The notes under the pieces are model-generated. The model saw only the letters and a list, made by a program, of their open reading frames with translations, was not told where the DNA came from and searched no databases. A program made the translations under genes and the position numbers. Shown here piece by piece: positions 45,454-54,245 of a stretch of DNA of 64,000 bases; the stretch's first letter is position 1, and every line of letters starts with the position of its first letter. The stretch comes from Micromonospora qiuiae (GTDB lineage: Bacteria; Actinomycetota; Actinomycetes; Mycobacteriales; Micromonosporaceae): positions 62,001-126,000 of the forward strand of contig NZ_BOPC01000024.1 in NCBI RefSeq assembly GCF_016863555.1, written 5' to 3'.

Positions 45454-46232
45454 GCCGCTCGTCTCCCCACCTGTTCCCGACGTACGTACAACACTGCGAG
45501 GGCTGCCGTGGTGACAGCCAGCCACACCGGCCCGCTGTCCACGACGACCGCCCAGGCGCCGAAGGGCGCCAACACGACGAGGGCCCACATCCCCAGCACC
45601 ACACCCGCCGCGGTGGCGGGCTCGACCAACGAGCCGAGCGCCAGCGTCAGCGCGGTCAAGGCGAGACACATCAGCGGCCACACCGCTGGCGGACCGAGGC
45701 CCGTCACCGTGCCGGCGAGGACCGCGACCGGCGCGGTGGCGGTGAGCACCGCAAGCGTGCGCCACAGCACGATCCGCAGCCCGCCGTGCGGCGTGCCCGC
45801 CACCAGCTCGTGCAGCGGATCGGTGCGCGGCCCGTACGACAGGGCGGTGCCGACCACCGGCAGTGCCGGCGCGAGGAGCAGCAGCAGCCACGGTGGCAGC
45901 GTGGCCGGACCGACCGACGCGCCCAGGAAGGCCAGTCCGGCGACGGCCACCGCCATCAACCAGGCGCCCCGGGCTGCCGGCGCGGCACTCAGCAGCACCC
46001 GCAAGCGTCGCCACGTCGACGCCGGCCGCGCCCGTCCCGGCGGCGGCAGACGTCGTACCAACGCCACCGCCGCCGCCTCGACCAGTCGCTCAGTCGGCTC
46101 GTCGAGGACGATGCCGGCCCGACACCCGGCGCATCGGTCGAGATGTGCCTCCACCGACCAGGCATCCGCGTCGTCCAGGCCACCGTCGACATACGCCGCG
46201 AGCACCCGCGCGTCAAGGTGAAAGTCAGTCAC
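45450..46232 (-). CDS. Membrane-bound anti-sigma factor-like protein with zinc-finger motif
   Basis: The 260-aa protein starts with GTG at 46232, overlapping the sigma gene's TGA by 3 nt. The N-terminal 50 residues hold a putative zf-HC2-type anti-sigma domain (VDGGLDDADAWSVEAHLDRCAGCRAGIV) in which His and two Cys form an H-x3-C-x2-C motif. About five transmembrane helices follow (AWLMAVAVAGLAFLGASVG, PWLLLLLAPALPVVGTAL, and others). It would hold the ECF sigma factor at the membrane until a signal at the surface releases it. Translational coupling to the sigma gene supports this. Confidence 0.85.
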   Translation of the reverse strand: MTDFHLDARVLAAYVDGGLDDADAWSVEAHLDRCAGCRAGIVLDEPTERLVEAAAVALVRRLPPPGRARPASTWRRLRVLLSAAPAARGAWLMAVAVAGLAFLGASVGPATLPPWLLLLLAPALPVVGTALSYGPRTDPLHELVAGTPHGGLRIVLWRTLAVLTATAPVAVLAGTVTGLGPPAVWPLMCLALTALTLALGSLVEPATAAGVVLGMWALVVLAPFGAWAVVVDSGPVWLAVTTAALAVLYVRREQVGRRAA

Positions 46233-46762
46233 GACAACGCCTCCCGCAGTTCGCGGCGGGCCCGCATCGCCCGGGTCTTCACCGTGCCCTCCGGTACGCC
46301 CAGCACCACCGCCGCCTCCCGCACGGTCAACCCGTCCAGCACCGTTGCCTGCAACACCGCCCGCAACTCGGGCGACAACCGATGAAGGGCCCGCTCCAGA
46401 TCCGCGTCGTACGTCCCGGCCAGCGCCTCTTCCTCCGCCGACGGCGACCAGGCCAGGACCGGTTCCGGCACCGGGCCGGCGCTCTGCGGGCGGGCCAGGG
46501 CGCGGCGTCGTGTGTCGATCAGCCGGCGCAGCGCGACCGCCCACAGCCACTGCACCGCCGCGCCGTCACCCCGGTAGCTGGCCGCCGCCCGCCAGACCGT
46601 CAGGAACGTCTCCTGCAACAGCTCCTGGGCCAACTCCGGGTCGCGGCAGCGGCGACGCAGGCGCAGCACCAGCCATGGTGCGTGCCGCGCGTACAGCACA
46701 TCGAACGCACGCCGGTCGCCCGCTCCGACGAGGCGCAGCAACGCCCCGTCCTCCTCGTCCAT
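46229..46762 (-). CDS. ECF-type RNA polymerase sigma factor
   Basis: The 177-aa protein is taken from ATG at 46762, with GTG at 46765 as an alternative; no good ribosome site is visible. Region 2 is DRRAFDVLYARHAPWLVLRLRRRCRDPELAQELLQETFLTVWRAAASY, including the DPELAQELLQETF core-binding and -10 segment. Region 4 is LHRLSPELRAVLQATVLDGLTVREAAVVLGVPEGTVKTRAMRARREL. It lacks any other domain. It is followed by its likely anti-sigma factor and an ABC exporter, so it probably autoregulates this operon in response to envelope or antibiotic stress. Confidence 0.93.
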   Translation of the reverse strand: MDEEDGALLRLVGAGDRRAFDVLYARHAPWLVLRLRRRCRDPELAQELLQETFLTVWRAAASYRGDGAAVQWLWAVALRRLIDTRRRALARPQSAGPVPEPVLAWSPSAEEEALAGTYDADLERALHRLSPELRAVLQATVLDGLTVREAAVVLGVPEGTVKTRAMRARRELREALS

Positions 46763-46962
46763 CACGAAAGGTTAGGACGCAGCCCGCCGCGAAACGGTTC
46801 TCGAAGCGATCGGGACCGATCAGGTGATGACGTCAACCGACTCACATCCGATGGGTGTGGGTCGGATTACCGAACGCGACAGAGCGCCTTCGGTGGCTAC
46901 CATGAGCGGTGGTGCGGTCACGGCAACGTGCCCTCATGGCGGCCTCCGGGGAGGTGTACGTG

Positions 46963-49860
46963 ATGTCGACGGAGTCTGCCCGCAGTCCGTCGCAGGGCCT
47001 GGTGCGATCGAGGCTGATCACCTCGTTGGACGTACGACCCCGATCGCTCGGCCTGGTCGTGGCACCCGCCGGGTGCGGCAAGACCACCCTGCTCGCCCAG
47101 TACGCCGACCGGGTCGACGGCCCGGTGAGCTGGTTACGGATCGTGCCGGCGGACGCGGATCCGGCGCGGGTGCTGGATCGTGTCGACGCGGCGCGGCCCG
47201 ACCGCGACGAGGGGTTGCTGATCGTCGACGACCTGCACCTGATCGAGGGCTCGCCGGGGGAGTCGGTGCTGCTGGAACGGGCTCTGGGCCTGACCGGGGA
47301 GGGCCTGGCCGTCCTGATCGGCACCCGTCGGGTCTCGCCGCTGATCCTGACCCGGCACGAGTTCTCCGACAGCGTCGTGGTCGACGCCGAGCAGTTGCGC
47401 TTTCGCACCTGGGAGGTGGAGCGGCTGCTGCGGGACGTCTACCGGGAACCATTGCCCGCCGACGACGTGGCGGCGTTGGCCCGACGGCTCGGCGGATGGG
47501 CGGCCGGGCTGAAGCTCTACCATCTGTCCACTCAGGGCCAACCGCTGCCTGACCGGCGTCGGGCCGTGGCCACGCTGACGGTCCGCTCGGCGCTGTCGCG
47601 GGACTACCTCACCCGTACGGTGCTGGCGGAGCTGGCTCCGGACCTGTACCGGTTCCTGGTCCTCACCTCCGTCTTCGAGATCGTCACCGCCGAGCGGTGT
47701 GACCGGCTGCTGGGCGGCGGTGACGGGCAGGCCGCGCTGGAGGAGCTGGAGCGGCGGCAGGCGTTCACGGTTTCCCACGACGGCGGCCGGTCCTTCACGT
47801 ACCACGAGGTGCTCCGGGGCCACCTCACGGCCGTGTTGACGGAACAGAAGGGGGAGGCCGGGGCCCGCCAGTGGCACGCCCGCGCCGGGCGGCTGCTCGC
47901 CGAGGAGGGCGCGGCGCTGGAGGCGGCTCGCTGCTTCGCCCGCGCCCAGCAGTGGCCCGAGGTGCACCGGCTGCTCGACGCCGCCGGCAACGCCGTGGCT
48001 GTGCGGGGTCTCGACCCGTGGTCCGACCTGCTGCCGTCCTGGTTCATCGCGGAGGATCCCTGGCTGGTGCTGGCCGACGCCCAGCACCGGATCAACGAGG
48101 GGCAACTGGCGGCGGCGGTCCCGCTGCTGCGCCGGGCCGAGGAACTGTTCGGTGCCGGTCCGGGCGCGGCCCGCTGCCGGTCGCTGCGCGCGGACGTGGC
48201 GGCCTGGCTGCCGGACGCGGCCCACTGGCGCGGGCACTGGTCGGGCTGGTTGCGGACCGCCACCCGCCGGCATCCGGCCGTCGTGGTCGGGGAGGCGCAA
48301 CGGCTGACCGGGGCCGAGGACGTGCTGGTCCGGACGACCGCCTCGCTGCTGGCCGGTCACGTGGGCGAGGCGCTGCGCGGGCTGGAGCAGGAGGCCTGGG
48401 CCGACAACGACCTGGTCGGGCTCGCCGGCCGGCTGCTGCGGGCCGCCGTCGCGGTGGCCCGCGCCGACCCGCAGGCGGCCACCGCGGTCGCCGCCGTCGG
48501 TCTGGCCGCCGACCGCGCGGGACTGCCCTGGTTGGTCCGACTGGCCCGGGCGGTGCCGGCGCTGGCCGGGGCGGAGGCCGACCTGAAGGAGGCTGCCGCG
48601 GTCGCGGAGGAGTGCGATCGGCTGGGGGACCGGTGGGGTGCGCTGCTCGCGGCGGGCTGCGTCACGTTGGCCCGCTCGGTGCGTGGCGGACCGGAACCGG
48701 AGGAGGCCGCCCGGCTGCTCGACCTGGCCCGCGCGGTGGACGGCGGTGTGCTCGCCGCCTGGGCGCAGTCCCTGCTCGCGTTGGCCGCAGTACGCGCCCG
48801 CGTGCCCGACGCCGAGGTCGAGGTCCGGCGGGCGGAGAGCACCGCGCGAGCCGCCGGAGTGCCGGGGGCGCGAGTGCTCGCCCTCGCCGCCGGGCTGCCC
48901 GCCGGGCCCGGCCGCAGCAACGCGCTGGCGGCCGTGCACGCCGCCGCCGAGCACGCCGGGCTGCCGCGGGCGGTGGTGTCCGCGTGGCTCACGCCCGAGA
49001 CCCGGCCGTCGACGGCCGCACCGCGCCCGGCCCCGCTGACCGTACGCTGCTTCGGTGGCTTCCAGATCTGCCTGCACGGCGAGCCGCTGAACTGGGCTCC
49101 GCTGCGTCCACGGGCGCGGGCACTGGCCCGGATGCTCGCCATGCGGGCCGCCCCGGTGCACCGCGACCGGCTGCTCGACGCCCTCTGGCCGGACACCGAC
49201 CCGGCGACGGCCACCCGGACCCTGCACGTCGCCCTGTCGAGCCTGCGGCGGTTCCTCGACACCCAACTGCCGCTCGGTGACCGGGAGACGCTGCTGCACC
49301 GCGACGGTGACGCGTACCTGTTGGCGTTGCCGCCCGACGCGTGGTGTGACGTCAGCGAGTTCCGGCGCGCGGTGGCCCGGGCCGCCCGGCGCGGGCCCGC
49401 CGACCCCCGGACGCTCGACGATCTGCGGGCGGCGGTGGCCGCGTACGCCGGTGAACTGCTGCCGGAGGACGGCCCGGCGGAGTGGGTGGTGGCCGAGCGG
49501 GAAACCCTGCGCCGTCAGGCGGCCGAGGCGGCGGCCCGGCTCGCCGAGGCCGCCCTGCGCGGTGGCGACGGGACCGAACCGGCGGTGGCGATGGCGGCCC
49601 GCTGCGTCGAGATCGACCCGTGCCACGACGCCGGCTGGCGGACGTTGATCGCCGCGCACGACCGGGCCGGCAACGCCGCCGCGGCGGCGCACGCCCGCCG
49701 CCGCTACGCCGACGTGCTCGTCTCCCTCGGGCTGGACCCGTCCGTGGTCGCGGGCGTCCCGTCGCCGGCCACGGTCACCGCCGGCCGAAGAATTCCGCTT
49801 CCCCGATCGCCACGGCCGGGATCAGCCCCGGACCGTACGTCGAGCGGACAACCAGCCTGA
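46963..49860 (+). CDS. Large NTPase/SARP-type (BTAD) transcriptional regulator, CIS-linked
   Basis: The 965-aa protein is taken from ATG at 46963 after GGGGAGG; an in-frame GTG at 46909 is less likely. Domains: an N-terminal P-loop NTPase of the MalT/STAND type (Walker A APAGCGKTT at about 34-42, Walker B LLIVDDLHLI near 85-95), then a long helical sensor (about 250-680). The C-terminal 280 residues are a winged-helix plus BTAD module as in SARP regulators (LTVRCFGGFQICLHGEPL, ARALARMLAMRAAPVHRDRLLDALWPDTDP and ATRTLHVALSSLRRFL). In most SARPs that module is N-terminal. It is convergent with the contractile-injection operon and overlaps its last gene by 86 bp, so it may control that operon. 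Confidence 0.88.
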   Translation: MSTESARSPSQGLVRSRLITSLDVRPRSLGLVVAPAGCGKTTLLAQYADRVDGPVSWLRIVPADADPARVLDRVDAARPDRDEGLLIVDDLHLIEGSPGESVLLERALGLTGEGLAVLIGTRRVSPLILTRHEFSDSVVVDAEQLRFRTWEVERLLRDVYREPLPADDVAALARRLGGWAAGLKLYHLSTQGQPLPDRRRAVATLTVRSALSRDYLTRTVLAELAPDLYRFLVLTSVFEIVTAERCDRLLGGGDGQAALEELERRQAFTVSHDGGRSFTYHEVLRGHLTAVLTEQKGEAGARQWHARAGRLLAEEGAALEAARCFARAQQWPEVHRLLDAAGNAVAVRGLDPWSDLLPSWFIAEDPWLVLADAQHRINEGQLAAAVPLLRRAEELFGAGPGAARCRSLRADVAAWLPDAAHWRGHWSGWLRTATRRHPAVVVGEAQRLTGAEDVLVRTTASLLAGHVGEALRGLEQEAWADNDLVGLAGRLLRAAVAVARADPQAATAVAAVGLAADRAGLPWLVRLARAVPALAGAEADLKEAAAVAEECDRLGDRWGALLAAGCVTLARSVRGGPEPEEAARLLDLARAVDGGVLAAWAQSLLALAAVRARVPDAEVEVRRAESTARAAGVPGARVLALAAGLPAGPGRSNALAAVHAAAEHAGLPRAVVSAWLTPETRPSTAAPRPAPLTVRCFGGFQICLHGEPLNWAPLRPRARALARMLAMRAAPVHRDRLLDALWPDTDPATATRTLHVALSSLRRFLDTQLPLGDRETLLHRDGDAYLLALPPDAWCDVSEFRRAVARAARRGPADPRTLDDLRAAVAAYAGELLPEDGPAEWVVAERETLRRQAAEAAARLAEAALRGGDGTEPAVAMAARCVEIDPCHDAGWRTLIAAHDRAGNAAAAAHARRRYADVLVSLGLDPSVVAGVPSPATVTAGRRIPLPRSPRPGSAPDRTSSGQPA

Positions 49861-50998
49861 TCCGTACCAGGTCCGGCATGGACACGTCGAAGTGCTGCTC
49901 GCCGGGCTCGTCGACCAGTTCGATGTCGGTGCTCTGCTCCTCGCCGTCGGCGTTGACCGTCACCACGGTCAGTTCGCGGGGCCGCCCGGCGGCGAGATAG
50001 GCCTGCCGGCGCGGACTGACACCCGGAGTGATCACCACGGTGAGCAGTCGCACCGGCTCGTTGAACCGGCCCTCCACCCACGAGTCGGTGGCCTTGCCGG
50101 CAGGCGCCCAGTAGCGGTTGCTCGCTCCGTCGGTCAGCCGGCTGGCACCGGCACCGGGCGCCTCCGACGAGGCCACCACCGAGGCGGGTACCAGCGGAGT
50201 CGGATCCTGGGTACGGTCGCGTACCGCCTCCACCGCCCGCCGGGCCAGCGGCGGCCCGACGACGGCCAGCACCGCGACGAGGCAGACGGCCAGCACGATC
50301 AGCAGGGTCCGGCGGGCCGCGGCGCCGACGCGTCGTTCCTCGTAGCGCAGGCTGCGGCGGTGACGGGGCGTACGCCGCCGCAGCCGGTCCCACAGCCGCT
50401 GCCACCAGGTGCGTTTGCGTTCGGTGGCGACCGGCGCGGCGACCAACGGCTCACCGCAGCGCAGGCAGAATCGCCGGCCCGGGTCGTTCTGTGCGCCGCA
50501 GGCCGGATTCGGGCAGGTCACACGAGTGTCCGGCGGGCGTGGCGACCCGTCATCCGACACCGGCCCGGGTTCAGGCGGGCCGGGCTGCACGGGCTTCGGT
50601 GCGCCGGGCTGCACGGGTTTGGGCGGGTCGGGTCGCGTGGACCGGGGGTCTCGCGCGTCGGCGGGGCCGTCGTCCGGGTGCCGGGGGCGCGGGGCGGAGT
50701 CGCCGCGCTGGCTGTCGGTGGTCGCCGTGCGTGCGGGCGGGCGCTGGTCGCCGGGCCCACCCGCGTCGGTGTCCACCGGTGCCCGGTTACCGGCCTGCTT
50801 CGGTTCCGCGGCCGCTGGCGGCCCATCCGTGGTGGCGGTGGCTCGTCCGCGTTCCTCGGGCGGCGTCCTGGTCGGCTCCCGGTCGACGGCCTCCGACGGC
50901 TGATCCGGTCCGGATCGGCTCCACAGAAACTCGCCGCAGGTGCCGCAGAACTGTGCCCCGGCCTCGTTGGTCGCACCGCAGGCGTCGCATGTGATCAT
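49775..50998 (-). CDS. Zinc-ribbon, membrane-anchored protein with discoidin-like C-terminus, CIS operon
   Basis: The 407-aa protein starts with ATG at 50998, overlapping the tail-protein stop (ATGA). Two zinc ribbons are visible: CDACG...FCGTCG at 4-21 and CPNPACG...FCLRCG near 160-185, separated by a proline-rich, charged, disordered linker. A transmembrane helix (TLLIVLAVCLVAVLAVVG) occurs near residue 235. The C-terminal 150 residues, beginning SVVASSEAPGAGASRLTDGASNRYWAPAG, resemble an F5/8-type C (discoidin or glycan-binding) domain. It ends the injection-system operon and could tether the machine to the membrane or cell wall. Its 3' end overlaps the convergent regulator. Confidence 0.82.
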   Translation of the reverse strand: MITCDACGATNEAGAQFCGTCGEFLWSRSGPDQPSEAVDREPTRTPPEERGRATATTDGPPAAAEPKQAGNRAPVDTDAGGPGDQRPPARTATTDSQRGDSAPRPRHPDDGPADARDPRSTRPDPPKPVQPGAPKPVQPGPPEPGPVSDDGSPRPPDTRVTCPNPACGAQNDPGRRFCLRCGEPLVAAPVATERKRTWWQRLWDRLRRRTPRHRRSLRYEERRVGAAARRTLLIVLAVCLVAVLAVVGPPLARRAVEAVRDRTQDPTPLVPASVVASSEAPGAGASRLTDGASNRYWAPAGKATDSWVEGRFNEPVRLLTVVITPGVSPRRQAYLAAGRPRELTVVTVNADGEEQSTDIELVDEPGEQHFDVSMPDLVRIRLVVRSTYGPGLIPAVAIGEAEFFGRR

Positions 50999-51519
50999 GG
51001 CAGGATCTCCAGGGTCGTCCGCACGTGTGCCGGCACGGCGGCGGCCAGCACCTGGCGTACCAGCGGTTCATCGACGTCTCCGTGGATCCGTACCCGGACC
51101 TGTGATGTCTCGTCGGCCGGCGGGGCGCCGGTCGGCGTCGCCGACCAGCTCACGCCGCCGTTGTCGGTGACCTCCACCCGGGCCCCGGTCGCGACCCGGA
51201 GCGCCAGTTCGACACCCCGAGCGGTGCCGCGCCAACGGTGCAGCTCCACCGCGTGCCGGACCAGGTCGCGGCGGGCCTGCGGCGGCCGGTCCCGGTCCAC
51301 CGGCGCGGCCACCCAACCGGCCAGCCAGTCAAGAAAATCCGGGGGCGTCAACTCCAGGTCGAAGTAGGCGTCGAGACAGTCCAAGGTCAGCAGGATCGGT
51401 GCCAGCACCTCGTCGAGGCCGGCGGTGAACCGCTGCGCGAAGTCGTCCTCCAGGTAGACCGCAGGCAGTTGCTGCCCGATCGGGTGTGGGCTGATCAGCC
51501 CCGGTACCCAACCCCGCAT
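50995..51519 (-). CDS. CIS baseplate tail protein I (P2 gpI-like)
   Basis: The 174-aa protein starts with ATG at 51519 after AGGAGG. It matches the phage tail-protein domain TIGR02242: LPAVYLEDDFAQRFTAGLDEVLAPILLTLDCLDAYFDLELTPPDFLDWLAGWVA and RRDLVRHAVELHRWRGTARGVELALRVATG. It is part of the baseplate wedge region together with the baseplate J-like protein immediately upstream. It overlaps the zinc-ribbon gene by 4 nt. Confidence 0.93.
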   Translation of the reverse strand: MRGWVPGLISPHPIGQQLPAVYLEDDFAQRFTAGLDEVLAPILLTLDCLDAYFDLELTPPDFLDWLAGWVAAPVDRDRPPQARRDLVRHAVELHRWRGTARGVELALRVATGARVEVTDNGGVSWSATPTGAPPADETSQVRVRIHGDVDEPLVRQVLAAAVPAHVRTTLEILP

Positions 51520-51550
51520 CGACCCCTCCTGACCTCGGCTATCCGGCCCG

Positions 51551-53506
51551 TCACCCGGTGACCCGCACCTGGTGGCCGTACGAGAAGGCGAGCGCGTTGA
51601 CGTCGAGCTCGAGACGCTGCACGGCCTCGCCGCGTTCCCCGCTGGTCGGGTCGGCCCCGAAGAGGCGTACCTCCTCCACCAGGTCGACCCCGGCGACGCG
51701 TTGCAGCACCGCGTGCAGCTCGCCGGACTGCACCGGTCGCCCGAACGGCCAGCCGGCGCCCTCGGGCCCGCCCCGCACCGGATCCAGATAGTCGTAGAGG
51801 GCGCGCACCGCCCGGCGGCGCAGATCGGCGTTGGAGCTGCCGGCCCGGGGCCGGGCGCGGACCTGGGCGACCACCGTGACCCCCTGGTAGAACGGCGGTT
51901 CCACCAGCACCCGCGCGCCGACGCAGCGGCGGGAGTCGAGAAAGGTCCGGATCCGTTCCAGGATCTCGTCGCGCGGTCGCAGCGCGGCGAACCGGGCCGC
52001 GTCGTCGTCGGTGTCCCGGTGCTCACCCAACGCCGGGACGACCAGCACCCGCACCGCGGCGGAGCCGTTTCCCGCCGGTACGCACCGCACCCGCTGCACC
52101 TCCGGCGCGGCCTGCCGGGACAGTTGCTCGTAGTCCTCGGCGGTGACCGCCCGCTCCCGGGTGCGCAGGGTCAGCGGTCCCCGGACCGACGTCTCGTCCA
52201 ACGATTCGCCGTCCACCCCGCCGGTGGCCGCGGTCCGGTTGGTCACCGTCGACACGAACGGCACCGGGTCGCGCAGCACGCTGAGCGTGCGGGCGGCCAC
52301 GTTGCCCTGCCGGCCGCCGCCCGTCCGGTACGCCGGAATCCGGATCACCGCGCCCTTCGGCGGCACCGCCCCGTGCCGGCTGATCGTGCCGTCGGGCTGC
52401 CGCACGGCCGGTCCGAAGCGGATCTCCCCGGTGCTGCGGTCCACGCACACGTGGCGGTCCTCAGGCCGCGAGTCGGCGAAGGACGCCACCTCCCGCCAGG
52501 TCTGCCAGCCGTCGGCGCTGCTCACCTCGATCTCGATCGCCCCGTCGGCGGCCACGATCGGCGCCCGCTGGACCGTGAACCGCTGCCCCGGCACCCCCTC
52601 GGAGGCGCCGAGGCTCTCCCCGGCGATCAGTTCCGCGTGGCAGGCTTCCACCGTGCCGCCGATGGTGGCCGCCTCGGCCCGGCCCAGCCGGGGCGGGGCG
52701 TGGAAGAACGGCTGCCCGGCGGCGGGCTGGCGCAGCCGGCACCGCAACCAGCCGGCGCGGTGCCGGGCGACCACCGAGGCGCTGTGCCCGGCCGGTACGT
52801 GCAGCACCACCTCGCCGGCCCGGTTGAGCGCACCCGTGGTGTCCCGCTCCACCGGGCACTCCACCCAGCCCTCGTCGGTCAACGCCTCCCACACCAGCGG
52901 AGGGTTCGTCGGGTCCACGCCGCGCCCGGCGACCTCCCAGTCCATGGTGAGCAGCACGGCGCAGCCGGGCACCGGCTCGTCGAGCCCGAACAGGACCGCG
53001 TCGCCGGCCACCGGCGGGTCGGCGAACGCCGGTAAGCGGTCCGGGCCGTTCAGCTCACCGGTGCGGTCCGTCGGTTGGCCCCCGGCCGGCACGGTCACCA
53101 CCCGCCGCAGCCGGCACGGCGGCACGGTCAGCTCGCGCAGCGTCTCGAAGGTCACCGGCTCGACGTTCTCGGCCCGGACGGTCGCCACGTGTGTGCCGGC
53201 GGGCACGACGACCGGCGCGTCGCGCGGCGCGGAGAGCCAGAACGTGACGTCCGTCGAGGCCACGGCCGGCGGGAACGGGGTGATGCCGAGCAGGTCGAGG
53301 AACTTCACGTAGTGCCGGTCCGGCACCCGGTTGAGCCGGTAGAGCAGCTGGTCGACCATGTACGCGAACGTCTCGATCAGGGTCACCCCCGGGTCGGAGA
53401 CGTTGTGGTCGGTCCACTCGGGGCAGCGCCGCTGCACCAGACGCTTCGCGTCGTCCACCAGGTCCTGGAAGCGGCGGTCGTCGAGATTCGGTGCGGGCAG
53501 GGCCAT
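51551..53506 (-). CDS. CIS baseplate J/gp47-like protein
   Basis: The 651-aa protein is taken from ATG at 53506, whose first base coincides with the end of the gp25-like gene (TGATG); GTG at 53509 is the alternative. The N-terminus ALPAPNLDDRRFQDLVDDAKRLVQRRCPEWTDHNVSDPGVTLIETFAYMVDQLLYRLNRVPDRHYVKFLDLLG is diagnostic of TIGR02243 putative baseplate assembly proteins. A later segment, TLRTRERAVTAEDYEQLSRQAAPEVQRVRCVP, also fits. It builds the baseplate ring that triggers sheath contraction. Confidence 0.95.
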   Translation of the reverse strand: MALPAPNLDDRRFQDLVDDAKRLVQRRCPEWTDHNVSDPGVTLIETFAYMVDQLLYRLNRVPDRHYVKFLDLLGITPFPPAVASTDVTFWLSAPRDAPVVVPAGTHVATVRAENVEPVTFETLRELTVPPCRLRRVVTVPAGGQPTDRTGELNGPDRLPAFADPPVAGDAVLFGLDEPVPGCAVLLTMDWEVAGRGVDPTNPPLVWEALTDEGWVECPVERDTTGALNRAGEVVLHVPAGHSASVVARHRAGWLRCRLRQPAAGQPFFHAPPRLGRAEAATIGGTVEACHAELIAGESLGASEGVPGQRFTVQRAPIVAADGAIEIEVSSADGWQTWREVASFADSRPEDRHVCVDRSTGEIRFGPAVRQPDGTISRHGAVPPKGAVIRIPAYRTGGGRQGNVAARTLSVLRDPVPFVSTVTNRTAATGGVDGESLDETSVRGPLTLRTRERAVTAEDYEQLSRQAAPEVQRVRCVPAGNGSAAVRVLVVPALGEHRDTDDDAARFAALRPRDEILERIRTFLDSRRCVGARVLVEPPFYQGVTVVAQVRARPRAGSSNADLRRRAVRALYDYLDPVRGGPEGAGWPFGRPVQSGELHAVLQRVAGVDLVEEVRLFGADPTSGERGEAVQRLELDVNALAFSYGHQVRVTG

Positions 53507-53916
53507 CACTCGGCTCCGGGGTCGTGCGCGGGGATGACGTAGAACGGGAAGACCAGGTTGCGCGGGTCGTTGTCCTGACGCAGCCGGTAGCGGATGTCGA
53601 TGTGCAGGGTGCCGCGGGCGGCGTCGGCGAAGTCGACCAGCACGTCATCCAACACGATGCGCGGCTCCCACCGCTCCAGGGCCAGCCGCACCTGGTAGGC
53701 GACCTGACCGGCGGTGGACGGGTCGGCGGGGGCGAACACCAGCTCATGGATGGCGCAGCCGAACTCGGGTCGGCCGGGCCGTTCACCGGGCGCGGTGCCG
53801 AGGATCAGCCGGATGCTCTCCACCACCTCTCGGTCCCCACGGACCAGCGCGATTCCACCCGTCGGGTCGGTACGCAGCGGAAACGCCCAACCGGCTCCGA
53901 CGAAATCCGTGGCCAT
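53506..53916 (-). CDS. CIS baseplate wedge protein (GPW/gp25 family)
   Basis: The 136-aa protein is taken from ATG at 53916 after GAGGGG; GTG at 53925 is possible. It shows the GPW/gp25 fold: TDPTGGIALVRGDREVVESIRLILGTAPGERPGRPEFGCAIHELVFAPAD, then AYQVRLALERWEPRIVLDDV and GTLHIDIRYRLRQDNDPRNLVFPFYV. It anchors the sheath to the baseplate. It lies between the PAAR and baseplate J genes. Confidence 0.95.
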   Translation of the reverse strand: MATDFVGAGWAFPLRTDPTGGIALVRGDREVVESIRLILGTAPGERPGRPEFGCAIHELVFAPADPSTAGQVAYQVRLALERWEPRIVLDDVLVDFADAARGTLHIDIRYRLRQDNDPRNLVFPFYVIPAHDPGAE

Positions 53917-53921
53917 TCCCC

Positions 53922-54203
53922 TCACCCGCCGATCAGCACGGTCGGGCAGCCGGCGATGATCGGAGCCCCGCAGCCGGTGAGGTCACCGACGCGGGCGGCG
54001 GGTCGCCCGCCGATCAGCACCGTCGGGCAGCCGGGTGGGACCAGCGGTGACGGCGGGTGCGGCGGGGTGCCCGGGAAGGCGCAGGCGTGGGTGGTGCCCA
54101 CGGTCGCCGCGGGCTGCCCGCCGATGAGCACGGTGGGCACGCCGGGGCCGCCGATCGTCCCCGGGTGGGCGGTGGGATCGCCAACGCGTGCGGCTGGTGG
54201 CAC
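53922..54203 (-). CDS. PAAR-domain spike-tip protein
   Basis: The 93-aa protein starts with GTG at 54203 after GGGAGAG. It contains the PAAR-type repeats ARVGDPTAH, PGTIGGPGVPTVLIGGQPAATVGTTHAC, PPGCPTVLIGGRPAARVGDLTGCGAPII and CPTVLIGG. Histidines and cysteines are spread as in metal-binding PAAR cones that sharpen the VgrG spike. It is followed (upstream in transcription) by the spike gene 42 bp away. Confidence 0.95.
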   Translation of the reverse strand: MPPAARVGDPTAHPGTIGGPGVPTVLIGGQPAATVGTTHACAFPGTPPHPPSPLVPPGCPTVLIGGRPAARVGDLTGCGAPIIAGCPTVLIGG

Positions 54204-54245
54204 GGCACTCTCCCTTCGGTCGGCCGAGGAGTCTCCCCGGGTCGC

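Noticed and set aside
47134..49692. 852-aa leftward frame antisense to the NTPase/SARP regulator
   Set aside because: It has repetitive G/R/P/Q-rich composition with no motif; the opposite strand has clear P-loop and BTAD domains.
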